DNA of 64,000 nt from assembly GCF_905171775.1 (NCBI RefSeq), contig NC_053500.1:125499640-125563639 (forward strand). Direction: 5' to 3'. This DNA comes from Rana temporaria. Taxonomy: Eukaryota > Chordata > Amphibia > Anura > Ranidae. Shown one piece after another: positions 21,598 through 33,485 of this stretch. The number at the start of each line of letters is the position of its first letter. Position 1 is the stretch's first letter. The position numbers and the translations under genes are program-made. The notes under the pieces were generated by a model, which saw only the letters and a list, made by a program, of their open reading frames with translations, did not search any database and was not told the DNA's origin.

Positions 21598-22567
21598 TTA
21601 ACCACTTCAGCCCCGGACCATATTGCTGGTCAAAGACCAGAGCACTTTTTGCGATTCGGCACTGCATCGCTTTAACTGACAATTGCGCGGTCGTGCAACG
21701 TGGCTCCCAAACAAAATTGGCGTCCTTTTTTTCCCCCACAAATAGAGCTTTCTTTTGGTGATATTTGATCACCTGCGTTTTTTTTTTTTTTTTTTGCGCT
21801 ATAAACAAAAATAGAGCGACAATTCTAAAAAAAAATCAATATTTTTTACTTTTTGCTATAATATCCCCCAAAAATATATAAAAAAAACTATTTTTTTCCT
21901 CAGTTTAGGCCGATACGTATTCTTCTACATATTTTTCGTAAAAAAAAATCGCAATAAGCGTTTATTGATTGGTTTGCGCAAAAGTTATAGCGTTTACAAA
22001 ATAGGGGGTAGTTTTATGGCATTTTTATTAATAATTTTTTTTTTTTTTTTTTACTAGTAATGGCGGCGATCAGCGATTTTTATTTTAATTTTTTTTCCGG
22101 TACTGCGACATTATGGCGGACACTTTTGACACATTTTTGGGACCATTGGCATTTTTATAGCGATCGGTGCTATAAAAATGCATTGATTACTATAAAAATG
22201 CCACTGGCAGGGAAGGGTTAACACTAGGGGGCGTGGAAGGGGTTAAGTATGTTCCCTGGGTGTGTTCTAACTGTAGGGGGGGTGGACTCACTAGGGGAAA
22301 TGACTGATCGCTGTTCATACATTGTATGAACAGACTGTCAGGCATTTCTCCCCTGACAGGACCAGGAGCTGTGTGTTTACACACACAGCTCCCAGTCCTC
22401 GCTCTGTAACGAGCGGCGATCGCGCTCGCTGGGCACGCACACGGGAGTCAAGGACGAGCGAGCGGCCCTTTTGGCTGCTGGGGGAGGTGACGTATAGCTA
22501 CGTGCTCTCGCCCAGCAGAGCCGACCTGCCGCCGTAAAACTGCGGCGGCTGGTCGGCAAGCAGTTAA
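21598..22567 (+). mobile_element. Family A element, complete, about 1 kb
   Basis: TTAACCACTTCAGCCCCGGA at 21598; the right end GGCAAGCAGTTAA ends 22567. Internal landmarks include CAATTGCGCGGTCGTGCAAC, AATAGAGCTTTCTTTTGGTG, AGGCCGATACGTATTCTTC and TAGTAATGGCGGCGATCAGC. Family ORFs are artefacts. Confidence 0.85.
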
Positions 22568-22696
22568 TGAACGGAGCAGGGGGGCAGAAAGGGTGGGGCA
22601 TGGTCTGCATTTTGACAAGTGCCTGTGACAGGTCCAGCATCTCATTTTAACGTGGGAGGGCGTATTGGTGTTCGTTCACCTTTTACATTTTAAGCT

Positions 22697-23158
22697 TTAA
22701 CCACTTAAGCCCCGGACCATTATGCAGCTAAAGGACCAGGCCCCTTTTTGCGATTCGGCACTGCGTCGCTTTAACTGACAATTGCGCGGTCGTGCGACGT
22801 GGCTCCCAAACAAAATTGGCGTCCTTTTTCCCCCCACAAATAGAGCTTTCTTTTGGTGGTATTTGATCACCTCTGCGTTTTTATTTTTTGCGCTATAAAC
22901 AAAAATAGAGCAACAATTTTGAAAAAAATTCAATATTTTTTACTTTTTGCTATAATAAATATCCCCAAAAAGATATAACATTTTTTTTTTGCCTCAGTTT
23001 AGGCCGATACGTATTTTTCTATATATTTTTGGTGAAAAAAATCGCAATTGGCGTTTATCGATTTGGTTTGCGCAAAATTTATAGCGTTTACAAAATAGGG
23101 GATAGTTTTATTGCATTTTTATAAAAAAACTATTCTAGTAATGGCGGCGATCAGCGTT

Positions 23159-23202
<44 letters not shown>

Positions 23203-23721
23203 GACTGCAACATTATGGCGGACACTAGGACACTATTTTGGGACCATTGTCATTTTTACAGCGAACAGTGCTATAAAAATGCACTGGTTACTGTCAAATG
23301 ACACTGGCAGTGAAGGGGTTAACCAGGAGGGGGCGCTGTAGGGGTTAAGTGTGCCCTGATAGGAATGGTGAAAGTCTTTACCAGGGAGTGTTCTTACTGT
23401 GGGGGGTGTGGCTGTGCGTGTGACATCACTGAACGTCGTTCCCTATGACAGGGAACAGACGATCAGTGTCAGTCTCACTAGGAAGCACAGAGAGAGGTTT
23501 GTTTACACTTACCTCTCCCAGTTCTTCCTCTCTGTGACCCGATCGCGAGACACTGGCAGCGTTCGGGTCCGCGGTTCCCGCAGGGACGGTCACGGGGCTG
23601 AGGACCGGGTCGCGAGCGCGCCCCACGGCTGGGCTCTTAAAGGGGATGTACATGTACGCCCTTGTGCCCAGCCGTGCCATTCTGCAGACGTATATGCGTG
23701 CGGCGGTCCTCAAGCGGTTAA
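22697..23721 (+). mobile_element. Family A element with internal TA expansion
   Basis: TTAACCACTTAAGCCCCGGA to CAAGCGGTTAA. A (TA)n tract at about 23164-23200 replaces the T-rich stretch that sister copies carry just after GGCGGCGATCAGCG. Confidence 0.87.
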
Positions 23722-23791
23722 AGCCCATTTTGGGGCAAAAAATACTTTTCCCATACAGTCTCTCTCTTTTACCAAAACTTCACTGGAGACA

Positions 23792-24793
23792 TTAACCACT
23801 TGCTTACTGGGCACATAAACCCCCTTCGTGCCCAGGTTAAAATTTCAGCTTCCGGCACTGCGACGCTTTAACTGACATTTGCGTGGTCGTGCGACGTGGC
23901 TCCCAAACAAAATTGACGTCCCTTTTCCCCCACAAATAGAGCTTTATTTTGGTGGTATTTGATCACCTCTGCGGTTTTTATTTTTTGCGCTATAAACAAA
24001 AAAAGGGCGACAATTTAAAAAAATATATATTTTTTTTACTTGTTGCTATAATAAATATCCCAATTTTTTTTTTAAAAAAAATATTTTTTTTCTCAGTTAA
24101 GGCCGATACGTATTTTTCGACGTATTTTTGTAAAAAAATAAAATAAAAAATCGCAATAAGCGACTGGTTTGCGCAAAAGTTATAGCGCCTACAAAATAGG
24201 GGACAGAATTATGATTTTTTATTATTTTTTTTTTACTAGTAATGGCGGCGATCTGCGATTTTTTATTGGGATTGCGACGGACGTATCGGAGACTTTTGAC
24301 ACAAATTTGGGACCATTCACATTTATACAGCGATCAGTGCTATAAATATGCACTAATTACTGTATAAATGTGACTGGCAGTGAAGGGGTAAACACTAGGG
24401 GGTGAGGAAGGGGTTAAATGTATTCCCTGGGTGTGTTCTAACTGTGTGGGGGGAGGGGGTGACTGGGGGAGGTGACCGATGCTGTGTCCCTATGTACAAG
24501 GGACACAGATCGGTCTCCTCTCTCCCTGACAGCACGTGAAGCTCTGTGTTTACACACAGAGCTATACATCCCTGCTGTGTCACTGACGATCGCGGGTACC
24601 CGGCGGACATCGCGGCCGCCAGGTACACGCATCGGCTTACCAGCAATGCGCCGGGACATTGTTTACCCGCTGCGCGCCCCCCAGAGGCGCGCGCGGGTAA
24701 TGCACTTTAAATGACGTCCAAAGACGTCCAGTTGGCACCTGAGAGCCGCGCTGTTGACGTCTTTTGTCAATAGCGCGGGTCTCAAGTGGTTCA
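23792..24793 (+). mobile_element. Family A element, right TTAA mutated
   Basis: TTAACCACTTGCTTACTGGG to CAAGTGGTTCA. The second half (24460-24560) repeats GGACACAGATCGGTCTCCTC and matches the copy at 54602. It ends about 210 bp before TTI1 coding exon 2. Confidence 0.85.
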
Positions 24794-25005
24794 AAGAGAG
24801 AATTTAATTGGTTTCTCTGGAAGCACAAACTGCTTTTCCTTCACATACTTTTCTGTAAGCAGCCCATTTGCTCAGTTCTATTGCAGAACGGAATTAGAAT
24901 TTGGGGGGCTTGAGGGCAGCAGGAAAGTTTTTTTTTTTTTTTTGTTTTTTTTTTTTTTTCCTTTAGACCTTTTGCATTCAGAACTCTTATCCTTTTCATC
25001 TGCAG

Positions 25006-25173
25006 GGAAGTGGTTCCCTCCACCAGAGAGTACTGAAGAGCCACCATTGTCCAATGAGTCTCCGGTGCATTGTGGGAACATGGCTGAGGACATTAAGGAG
25101 TTTCTACAGTGTCATATACAGCAATATCGGCTAGCAAGAGGCGAGCTGGAAGAAGAACAAGAAGACATTGCAG
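25006..25173 (+). CDS. TTI1: TTI1 coding exon 2
   Basis: Acceptor TTTTCATCTGCAG ends 25005; donor GTAACT starts 25174. The 168-nt exon begins with two bases of a glycine codon begun in exon 1 and ends in phase 1. It encodes KWFPPPESTEEPPLSNESP ... MAEDIKEFLQCHIQQYRLAR ending in an acidic GELEEEQEDIA. The acidic linker lies between the two halves of the solenoid, as in known TTI1. A long T/G-rich pyrimidine tract lies just upstream. Confidence 0.95.
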
Positions 25174-25537
25174 GTAACTGAAGTATTAAAAAACACATTA
25201 TAAAAAAACAATCAATGAATGCTGTATTACATGCTGTTCATACTCGGTCACTATGAGATTCTTTTTCTGTATTCTGCAAAAATAAACTGGTTGATCCTGC
25301 TGCTCTCTATCTCCACCTTCTGCCCATGTCCCCAATTCAGCGAAGGATTTTTCAGAGCAGTGGTGGTAGCTTTGCACATGCTCACTTTTCAGCGAGTTTC
25401 TATGCTGAGCATTTCCTCCTAATTACATCTCAGCGGCCCATGCAGATTCACATCAGCAGAATGGCACAGGCAGGCAAAGCAACCGATTTGAGATATATAT
25501 ATATTTTTTAAATCCTTGCATTTTATCCAGTCTGTGT

Positions 25538-25895
25538 AAGGGGTTGTATTTTTTTTATCAAAATACCAAACATGTTATACTCGCCTGCTTTGTGTAATGG
25601 TTTTGCATTGAGTAGCCCCGATCTTCCTCCTTCTCGGGTCCCCCACTGGCGCTCCTGGCTTCACCCCCAAGGCGCATGCTCCCAAAGTAAGCCACTTGCT
25701 ATGGGCACACTAGAACAGGGTTCGGCCCCGCTCCCTCTGCACCGGCTCTGATTGACAACATTGGAAGCCAATGGCTCCTGCTGCTGTATTTGAGCCAATG
25801 AAGAGCGAGAGAGCCGAGACAGCCTCAGCTCTCGTGCACATCGCTGGATCAAGATCAGGCTCAGGTATGTATTTAAGGGGGCTGAGTTTCCCTTT
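25538..25895. repeat. Interspersed repeat (AAGGGGTTG start)
   Basis: Starts AAGGGGTTGTATTTTTTTTA and contains AACATGTTATACTCGCCTGC and CTTCTCGGGTCCCCCACTGG. Shared with 11130-11550 and 35801-36010. Direction and ends are not settled. Confidence 0.55.
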
Positions 25896-26153
25896 AAGTG
25901 GAAATTTTGGTACAGTGCGTTCTAAGCTTCTGCAGACACCAGGATGTCGGATCAAAACAGACCAGCTGTGTGATGAATGGTAGAGTAGATAGAAAAAAGG
26001 TCCAGCTTTGCTTTTTCTGAAATGCTGATATTTTGAGTAAGCAGTCTGCTACGACCTACCAACCTTTCAGTTGCAAAAACAAAAATATTGTCCTTTTCCA
26101 ACACTTCCTTTGTGATGAGATTCCTAATGGTATTTTTTTTTCTTCCATTTTAG

Positions 26154-26287
26154 ATGTTTTATCTCCACTAGATGATGCCAAAGAGGAGGAGAAGCCACCA
26201 TTGGCCACCCATGTTAAGATTTCCAAAGAGGTGGCAGAAAAATGTACCCACTTCTTGTCGCACAGTGATCCACAGATCCGAGTACAG
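26154..26287 (+). CDS. TTI1: TTI1 coding exon 3
   Basis: Acceptor TTCCATTTTAG ends 26153; donor GTATGG at 26288. It completes an Asp codon and encodes VLSPLDDAKEEEKPPLATHV then KISKEVAEKCTHFLSHSDPQ and IRVQ, ending in phase 0. The EEKPPL and ISKEVAEKCTHFLSHSDPQIR stretch starts the C-terminal HEAT block. Confidence 0.95.
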
Positions 26288-26400
26288 GTATGGCGGGCTC
26301 AGACAGTGCATGAGCAAAGTGTGACCAGTGGTAGGGTGTCAGCTGCAATGATTTGGCAAGGATACTGAAAACAAGGACTAAAAAGACTGGTATACACTAT

Positions 26401-27145
26401 GGGCCAGATTCTCGTCCAGCGGCGTAATTTTGTGCGGGCGTAACGTATCCGCTTTATGTTACGCCTCCGCAACTTAGACGAGCAAGTGCTGTACTCTCGA
26501 AGCACTTGCTCCGTAAGTTGCGGCGGCGTAGCGTATATCGGCCGGCGTAAGCCCGCCTAATTCAAATTTGGATTAGGGGGGCGTGTTTTATGTAAATGTA
26601 CTGTGACCCGACGTGATTGACGTTTTTCCCGAACAGCGCATGCGCCGTCCGTGGAATTTCCCAGTGTGCATTGCTCCAAAGTAAGCCGCAAGGACGTCAT
26701 TGGTTTCGACGTGAATGTAAATGACGTCCAGCCCCATTCACGGACGACTTGCGCAAACGACATAACTTTTTCAAATTTCGACGCGGGAACGATGGCCATA
26801 CTTAACATTGGTACGCCGCAGTTATGCCTCATATAGCAGGGGCAACATTACGCCGGTAAAAGCCTAATGTAAACGGCGTATCTTTTCTGCGTCGGCCGCG
26901 CGTATGTTCAGGAATTCGCGTATCTAGCTAATTTACATATTTTGACGCGTAAATCGGCTTGCACGCCCCTAGCGGCCAGCGTAAAAATGCAGTTAGGCTC
27001 CGACGGCGTAAGACTTACGCCAGTCGGATGTAATAGAAATCTATGCGTAACTGATTCTACGACCATAGATACGACGGCTCGGATTCGGCCTTACGACGGC
27101 GTACATGGCGCTACGCCGTCGTAAGTCCTCTGAGAATCTGGGCCC
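26401..27145. mobile_element. Family B hairpin, complete
   Basis: Ends GGGCCAGATTCTCGTCCAGC and CTCTGAGAATCTGGGCCC. CpG-rich arms with many TACGCCG motifs. It lies just over 100 bp after the exon 3 donor of TTI1. A clear 3-bp TWA duplication is not preserved. Confidence 0.83.
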
Positions 27146-27233
27146 ATATGACCAAAAGTTTGAGGGCAGCTGGCCATCACAGCTACTACATGGACACCCC
27201 GTCTAATTGATTGACTTTAGGTGTTTGCAGCAA

Positions 27234-27479
27234 GGCCCCTTTCACACTTGTGCAACTTGTCCCTGCAAAGTCACATGAGAAGACTTTCCCTGTGATTTAT
27301 AATAACCGTTCATATATGTATGACTTCAAGTCGTGCCGGCTTCAAAGTAGTCCCTGTACTACTCTGGTCCGATATTCAGGTGAGTTGAGATCCATAGACC
27401 TCAAGTTTACACAGGCGTTCCCTGAAACCGCGTCAAAAAATCGCGCAACTTTTATGTCGCGGCAGTGTGAAAGGGGCCC
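27234..27479. mobile_element. M-family hairpin (GGCCCCTTTCACAC)
   Basis: Left GGCCCCTTTCACACTTGTGC, right GCAGTGTGAAAGGGGCC. Same ends appear, damaged, near 40018-40119 and 47055. Confidence 0.72.
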
Positions 27480-27519
27480 AAAGGGTACTGTTTATGCTAC
27501 AGCATGCAAACACATTTTA

Positions 27520-27912
27520 GATCATTGTCTGCTTCCAACCTTGTGGCCACTGTGTAAAAAGCATGACTGTGCCCCTGTGTAAAAAGCCTGCCCCATAAAG
27601 ACATGGTTTGGTAAATTTGGTGTAGAAGAATTTAAGTTATCTGCACAGAGCCCTGAGCCCTGAACTTAAGCTTACTAAACACTAGTAGACTGAATTGAAT
27701 TGTTAATTGCAAGCTCAGTGTTCTTGTCCAGTGTCTGTACCTGACCTCACAAATAGTCTTTTGGCTCGGTGGGCACAAATTTCCAGAGTGGAGGCTGTTA
27801 TATTCGCAAAAGGATAGCAACTCGATATTAATGGCCATGGTTTTGGAATTGCATGTTCAAAAAGCTCATGTACGTGGCCAGCTGTCCACAAGTGTTTGGC
27901 CATATAGTGTAC
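27520..27912 (+). pseudogene. Tc1-type transposase remnant, 3' part
   Basis: In one plus frame from about 27596 the sequence reads KTWFGKFGVEEFKLSAQSPE then P and a stop. This is the block around the last catalytic acidic residue of Tc1-type DDE transposases (normally followed by DLNPIEH), here broken by the stop at 27660. The tail ends CTTTTTGGCCATATAG-like (here GTTTGGCCATATAGTGTA), the usual Tc1 end. It is truncated at the 5' side and dead. Confidence 0.7.
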
Positions 27913-28129
27913 CTCCAGATCTGTATATGATCATGAAAATCACAACACTGTGCGCATTGGTAAATGAAAGAGAAAAGTTTCTGAAGGATAGTAATATATT
28001 TTACTTTCCCATTAACAGAAGGTTAAATTGACTGATGCCTTAAATTAATGCATAGTGGCTTAATACTGTATATGCTTTACTACTACTTTAGTATAGTCAG
28101 AGCTTATACAAAAATATGTAAATATGCTG

Positions 28130-29260
28130 GAGCCCCAGTGGGCATTTTGTGCAGTAGAGAAGTTTGTGGGGTATGACAGGGAGTAGCATGTTTAGAAGAG
28201 GATTATATAGGATATGAGAACAGACTATGCGAAGAAGAGGATTGCAGTGACGGCGCGGCGCACTACTCGCGCATGCGCAGTAAGGAACCGCGCAGTGAAG
28301 CCGCAACGCTTCACTTTCCGATTCCCTAACCGAGGATGGCGGCGGGTGCAGCCGAGGGACGAGCGATTGTTTGTCCTCGGCTGACTACATCGCGGGCACG
28401 CTGAACAGGTAAGTGTCCATTTTTTAAAAGTCAGTATTTGTGCAGTATTTGTAGCTCCTGGCTTTTAAAGAAAAAAAAATTGGTGGAATCTCCGCTTTAA
28501 AGGGGAGGTTCTCCCATTCCCGCCGCCCCCCCTTGCTGGGGCATGATCACAATCCTGTACTCCGACCTGCTCAGCCAAGTGAGCTACTTGCGGGATCAGA
28601 GGCTGCAGCCACCACCACCTCCTGCTTCGCTTTGCTCCTCCAATCACCATGGTCAGTCTGCAGTCGCCCCTGGTCTGGCAGGTGTTGCCAGTGTGCTGGC
28701 CGACTCGCACCCCCCAGCGACAACCCCCTGGAAAATGCTGCACAAAGCAAACACCTTGTTTATAGATAGATACACCCCTGTATGCAGGGGGGGAGTAGGA
28801 AGGGTATGACTTTGTGTAATATGTTTAGAAGAGGATTTCGGAGGGTATGACATTGGGCAGTATGTGCAGGAGAGGCTTGCAAAGGGTATGACGGGGACAG
28901 TATGCGCAGGGGAGGAGTGCGAAAGGTAGGGCACTGACCAGAGTAGCAGTTTAATATATTCTTTATTATAGTCAGAACACATATGTATATCCATCTATAA
29001 AAAATAAATACATTTTGTACTCTAGTCCGATAAAAATGCAGGAGGGGCATGCCTTTGTGATGCCAATGCAGGAGAGGCATGTGGAGGGTATGAAAGTGGG
29101 TAGCATGTGCAGGAGAGAAGTGCAAAAGAAATGACAGGGACAGTATGCGCAGGGGGGAGTATGGAGGGTATGACACCAAGAAACATATGCAGGAGATGAA
29201 TGCAAAGGTTTGACAGGAGGCAGAATGTGCAGCGGCAGCGTGTGGAGGGTATGACAGCTG
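28130..29260. repeat. Diverged tandem repeat of about 40-60 bp, interrupted
   Basis: Degenerate units of the type AGTATGTGCAGGAGAGG ... AAGGGTATGACGGGGAC occur at 28155-28235, 28790-28935 and 29030-29260. The first gap (28240-28790) holds a CG-rich inserted sequence with CGCATGCGCAG and CTCCGCTTTAAAGG. Alternating reading frames give cysteine-rich artefact ORFs. Confidence 0.7.
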
Positions 29261-29379
29261 GCAGTACATGCACAAATAAGACGTATGTCATATTGGCTAA
29301 CAATGGATTTTGCAACCGTGTGATTGAATGAAGCATTTGGTTTAGGTAGGTTTGGTGACAAAAAGCTTTTCATCAGCAG

Positions 29380-29755
29380 TGACCCATGATCCTTCGGGTA
29401 ATAATGACAGTAGGGTAACGCCTGTGGGGGAAGGCAGAGAATAACATCTGTCAGCCAGGGAGGGTGAGTAGTGACCGTAGGGTAGGATCAAGTTGGGAGG
29501 GATGTCTCATCTGTGAGAAGTTCAGGGAGGGTCTATGTGGGGTTATGTCTTCCAGCAGATGGGACTGGAGAGAGGCGACTGTCAGCTGGGTATGGGGAGG
29601 GTGGGCATGCAAGGAGAAATGTCTGTCAGCCAGGGAGGGGTGGGCATGCTAATGGATGCCTGTGAATAAGGAAAGGGGGTAGGAGACTCCGGGGATCTTT
29701 GTACAGGTAACTGTCAGTTTGAGGAGGAGCAGCAGAAGAAGAATGTAAAAACCCC
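29380..29755. repeat. Second degenerate G-rich tandem region
   Basis: CTGTCAGCCAGGGAGGG recurs near 29447 and 29625 with diverged units between. Possibly part of the same minisatellite-bearing element as the preceding region. Confidence 0.45.
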
Positions 29756-29759
29756 AAAG

Positions 29760-30314
29760 TTAAAGTGGATGTAAACCCGAATTTTTTTTTTTATGTCAAT
29801 GTACAGTATAAGATTTCCTATCATCTGTGCCCAGTGTTGCCACACAGAGTTAATCCAGCTCTGAGCAATCCTCTTTTATTGTTCAGTGAAATAAAACGGA
29901 CTTACAGAGAAAAACCTTAGTCAGTTCCGCCCCCTTGCTGTGAGTGACAGGTTATTTACGTATCTCATGCACTAACCTGGAGACGGGCATTATTTTTTAA
30001 TTCCCACCCCCACTCCTTTTCTGAAGTCATGTGGTTGCTTTTCTGGATTTTGACTGGATGTTAGTGATCATAGTAGAATTTAGTGTAAGGAATACATAGG
30101 ACAAAATGCATGTTGACAAGAGGAGGGCGGAGAGTCTACTGACATCACGACTCCACCCACAGAGCTCCAGACAACAGATCCACCCACAGAATCTGCAGTT
30201 TTTCAGTTCTTATTACAGACAGAGGGGAGACATTTGACAGGTAAGTGTATATGTATAGATCAGCACTATGGCAGTAGTTTAGAAAGGATGAGAGTGGCTT
30301 TACATCCACTTTAA
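29760..30314. mobile_element. TTAA-bounded hairpin (AGTGGATGTAAACCC)
   Basis: TTAAAGTGGATGTAAACCCG and GCTTTACATCCACTTTAA. A TTAA lies at both ends; the interior has a weak inverted structure. It ends 80 bp before TTI1 exon 4. Confidence 0.75.
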
Positions 30315-30393
30315 GGAACAACTTTCATGCAATGATGGTTGGTGCATATGGCGTTTATTCCTCTATCACTCATTACATGGCTTCCTTTTTCAG

Positions 30394-30534
30394 GCCCTGG
30401 ACACTTTTCGGCTATCGTTACTACTCATACATTCTCAGGAAGACGTTCTTCTGCCTCTTGCACATAAAATCTGGCCATGTCTAGTGAAAAGACTGTTACA
30501 GGACGAGCCGCTGGTCCTTTTGCGAGCTTTTCAG
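30394..30534 (+). CDS. TTI1: TTI1 coding exon 4
   Basis: Acceptor CTTCCTTTTTCAG ends 30393; donor GTAACT at 30535. The 141 nt are phase 0 on both sides: ALDTFRLSLLLIHSQEDVLL then PLAHKIWPCLVKRLLQDEPL and VLLRAFQ. The motif PLAHxxWPxLVxRL is characteristic of TTI1. Confidence 0.95.
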
Positions 30535-30559
30535 GTAACTGCAAGATCCCAATTCTTTC

Positions 30560-31678
30560 TTAGTTTTTCAAAACCGTTCTGTTTTCGTTATGCATATTTC
30601 CTTTTCCCAAGCATGGAAACATAATAGTACCTTCATATTCCTTTCCATTCACTCCTTGTGCAATCTTTGAAGACTAATCAGCACTGTTGCTGATTTGCAT
30701 AATATGATTTTTAAGTCTCATACAAACGAGTGTACAGAACGGAGGATGTCAATGAGCTGGAGCTCCCTCCCTACGGCCGGCGACATCACTCCTGTAGTTA
30801 CTTCCGAGTATCGCAGGCTCCGGCTGTGATTGGCCAGAGCCGCGATTACATCACTCCCGCGCATGCTTACAGTTGCGGCACACTAGCTGAAGCCATGACT
30901 CAAACGTGCCATTGCTTCAGTGCACACGTGCCGATGATTGGGGGATATCTCCTAAACCGTACAGGTTTAGGAGATATCCGGGCTAGCTACAGTTAAGCCT
31001 TATTAGTCAAAAGTGGATTGCAAGACTTTAAATTTAAATATATAATATATGTATGTGTGTAAAAATAAATCAGTTCTTCACAAAAATTGTTAAGAGAAGT
31101 ATGGGTTAAAAAAATGAATTTTTTTAAATCGTACTTACCTCAGTGGATTCAGCATCAGTTTGATGCTCCTTGTGTCCCCTGGCGCCTCCAACACTGAGAA
31201 CCGGCGATCGAACATTGCTGATTGCTCGGTTCTGACAGTTCCCCGAGCAGAGAGCTGTAGACTGTCAGTCACAGCTCCCTCCTCGCTCATTGGAGCACTG
31301 GGCTGAGGAGGGGGTGGGGCGACCGCCCCTGGCTCTTATCAGCTCACTGAGAGGCTGAGCCGGGTGTAACTCCAGGCCCCTGGTATATCCAGACTTCGAT
31401 TGTCGTGATGATGCGATGCCTGGAATGATTTCGGTGATTTCGGCCCGTTCTCTGCTGTAAACGGGTCATGGGAGAGCAAAACGAATTGCACTCTTGTGAT
31501 CCATAGGAGAAGCCCAGCCAAACAAGCTCAGGCTGAACTTCTCCTTTAAATCTTTTCAGGTGTGCCGCAAGGCAAACAAGTTTGAGAAACACTGCATTAT
31601 CAGGAGGCGCACTGCGATCATTTATCGGATATCTTATGCGTGTTAGTCATGTTATTAAACGGTTATCTCCTTTTCCAG
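30560..31678. other. TTI1 intron 4, repeat-derived
   Basis: Includes a short perfect-looking hairpin at 30945-30978 (TCTCCTAAACCGTACAGG... and inverse) shared with 41646-41683, and AAGCCTTATTAGTCAAAAGT shared with 36044. A CGTACTTACCTCAG...CTTCTCCTTTAAA repeat runs at about 31130-31550. No coding sequence. Confidence 0.5.
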
Positions 31679-31883
31679 GTGTTGGTGTCTCTTTCTTCCT
31701 CATGTAAAGACTTCCTGCGGCAGCGTGTGTGCAAGGATGCCCTTCCTGCCTTTTTGATGTCCCTACGCTCTCAGGCACTTGTTAGCTGTCACGCTGGGCC
31801 TGTATACAGCCACACACTGGGCTTTAAACTGCAGGCAGCTGTGTTGGAAGGATTGGGGACCCTTTGTGTGGATTTGGCTTTGG
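31679..31883 (+). CDS. TTI1: TTI1 coding exon 5
   Basis: Acceptor CTCCTTTTCCAG ends 31678; donor GTGAGT at 31884. Phase 0 to phase 1. It encodes VLVSLSSSCKDFLRQRVCKD, ALPAFLMSLRSQALVSCHAG, PVYSHTLGFKLQAAVLEGLG and TLCVDLAL. The block AGPVYSHTLxFKLQxAVLxGLG is strongly conserved in TTI1. Confidence 0.96.
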
Positions 31884-32079
31884 GTGAGTTAATGGCTGCC
31901 TAGCTCAGAGACGGAGTTCTGCATGCTAAAGTGACACTTCATGTAACTTATGTGTGTGCCTTTTCCTATTCTGTGTGATTGTCCAAGTCTTGGGTCCAAT
32001 GCCTTTGTCTTCAGACACACTGATCCATATTCAGAATGGGCACATGTCTGAACTGGCATTTTTACAGCCCGTCGTAACT

Positions 32080-32722
32080 TTGCGGCTGATTCATAGAATC
32101 AGTTACGCATAGATAGCCCTAAGATCCGACAGGTGTAATTGACTTACACCGTCGGATCTTAGGATGCAATTCTAGGCCGGCGCTAGATGGCGATTCCATT
32201 GCGGAAGGCGTAGAATATGCAAATGACTAGTTACGGCGATTCACGAACATACGCTTTACCCGTCGCTCTAAATTTACGTCATTTCCGTCAAGATACGCCG
32301 CGTAAAACTAAGGCTGCCCTCTAGGTGGAGTAACCCATGTTAAGTATGGCCGTCGTTCCCGCGTCGAAATTTTAAATTTCACGTCGTTTGCGTAAGTCGT
32401 CCGTGAATGGCGCTGGACGCCATTCACGTTAACGTAGAAACCAATGATGTCCTTGCGACGTCATTTAGCGCAATGCACGTCGGGTAATTTGACGGACGGA
32501 GCATGCGCAGTACGTTCGGCGGGGGAACGCGCCTAATTTAAATGGTGCCCGCCTCATTTGAATTAGGCGGGCTTGCGCCAAGCGATTTTACGTTACACCG
32601 CCGCAAGTTTACAGGTAAGAGCTTTGTGAATCAGGCACTTACGCTGTAAACCTGCGGCGGTGTAACGTAAATGGGATACGTTACGCCGCCGCTGCGCAAC
32701 GTAAATGTACCTGAATCTGGCC
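32080..32722. mobile_element. Family B hairpin, left end damaged
   Basis: Right end GTACCTGAATCTGGCCCC; the left side starts inside the family at CTGATTCATAGAATCAG. The typical GGAGCATGCGCAGTACGTTC centre is present. Confidence 0.78.
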
Positions 32723-32876
32723 CCTTGTTTTTTCTATATTTTTAGCAGTTGAAATTTCAGTGCATCACTAGCACTAGTAAATCCAAGCTGGGAGACGTGA
32801 CACCTTTATACACAAAGAGCTTGCTGTTTTAAAGGGACGTTCCAGTGTAAAATGTAGGCAGGCCCCCATACCAGAT

Positions 32877-33200
32877 TTTTAAAGAGGAGTTCCATCCAAA
32901 AGTGGAACTTACACTTTAAGGACTCCTGACCCCCTTCCATGCTACATTTGACATGTCATTTTTTTTTGGGGGGGGGGGAGGGAGTGGGTACCTACCAGCT
33001 CCCAGTTATGCTCGAGCTACCTAGGCGACTCGAGCAGAAGTTCTCCTCTCTCTCTCCCTGCAATCTTCTGGGACACATCACAGGTCCCAGAAGATTGCCC
33101 GGACATTGAGGAGACCCAGCGCGACTTGCGCATGTGCACCCGGCTGTGAAGCCGCAAGCTGTCAGTTACTACCCTCTCCCCCCCAGACAGTTTTCCCAAT
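32877..33200. repeat. P-like interspersed repeat (AGAGGAGTTCCATCC)
   Basis: Starts TTAAAGAGGAGTTCCATCCA-like (here TTTAAAGAGGAGTTCCATCC) and has the CTTCTGGGACACATCACAGG inverted segment found at about 45776 in the fuller P copy. The right end is unclear. Confidence 0.55.
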
Positions 33201-33485
33201 CAGGTGATTTCCCCTTGGCTTTCGTTCTTGGATCAATTCAAACATTTTGGATTTCCCTTTATTTTCTTTCTTGGCAGCAATGGTCACCAGTACAAATACG
33301 GGGTAAATCTAACCCTTTTACTCTCTATCCAAAAGAAAATAGATTTTCCTAAAGATAAATTTAATTCCCCGCTACTAAAAGTTGCCATTAGTTTCCAGTT
33401 GGTTATCTAAATGAGAAATAATTCATAATAATATGACACGGATAATAAAGTTGCTTTGTACTTCCCTGTGAGACTTATGGCCTTT

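Noticed and set aside
21097..21675. Plus-strand 192-codon frame with Pro/Ser/Gly-rich sequence
   Set aside because: It lies wholly inside a family A hairpin; the sister copy at 36594 breaks the frame, so it is not under coding constraint.
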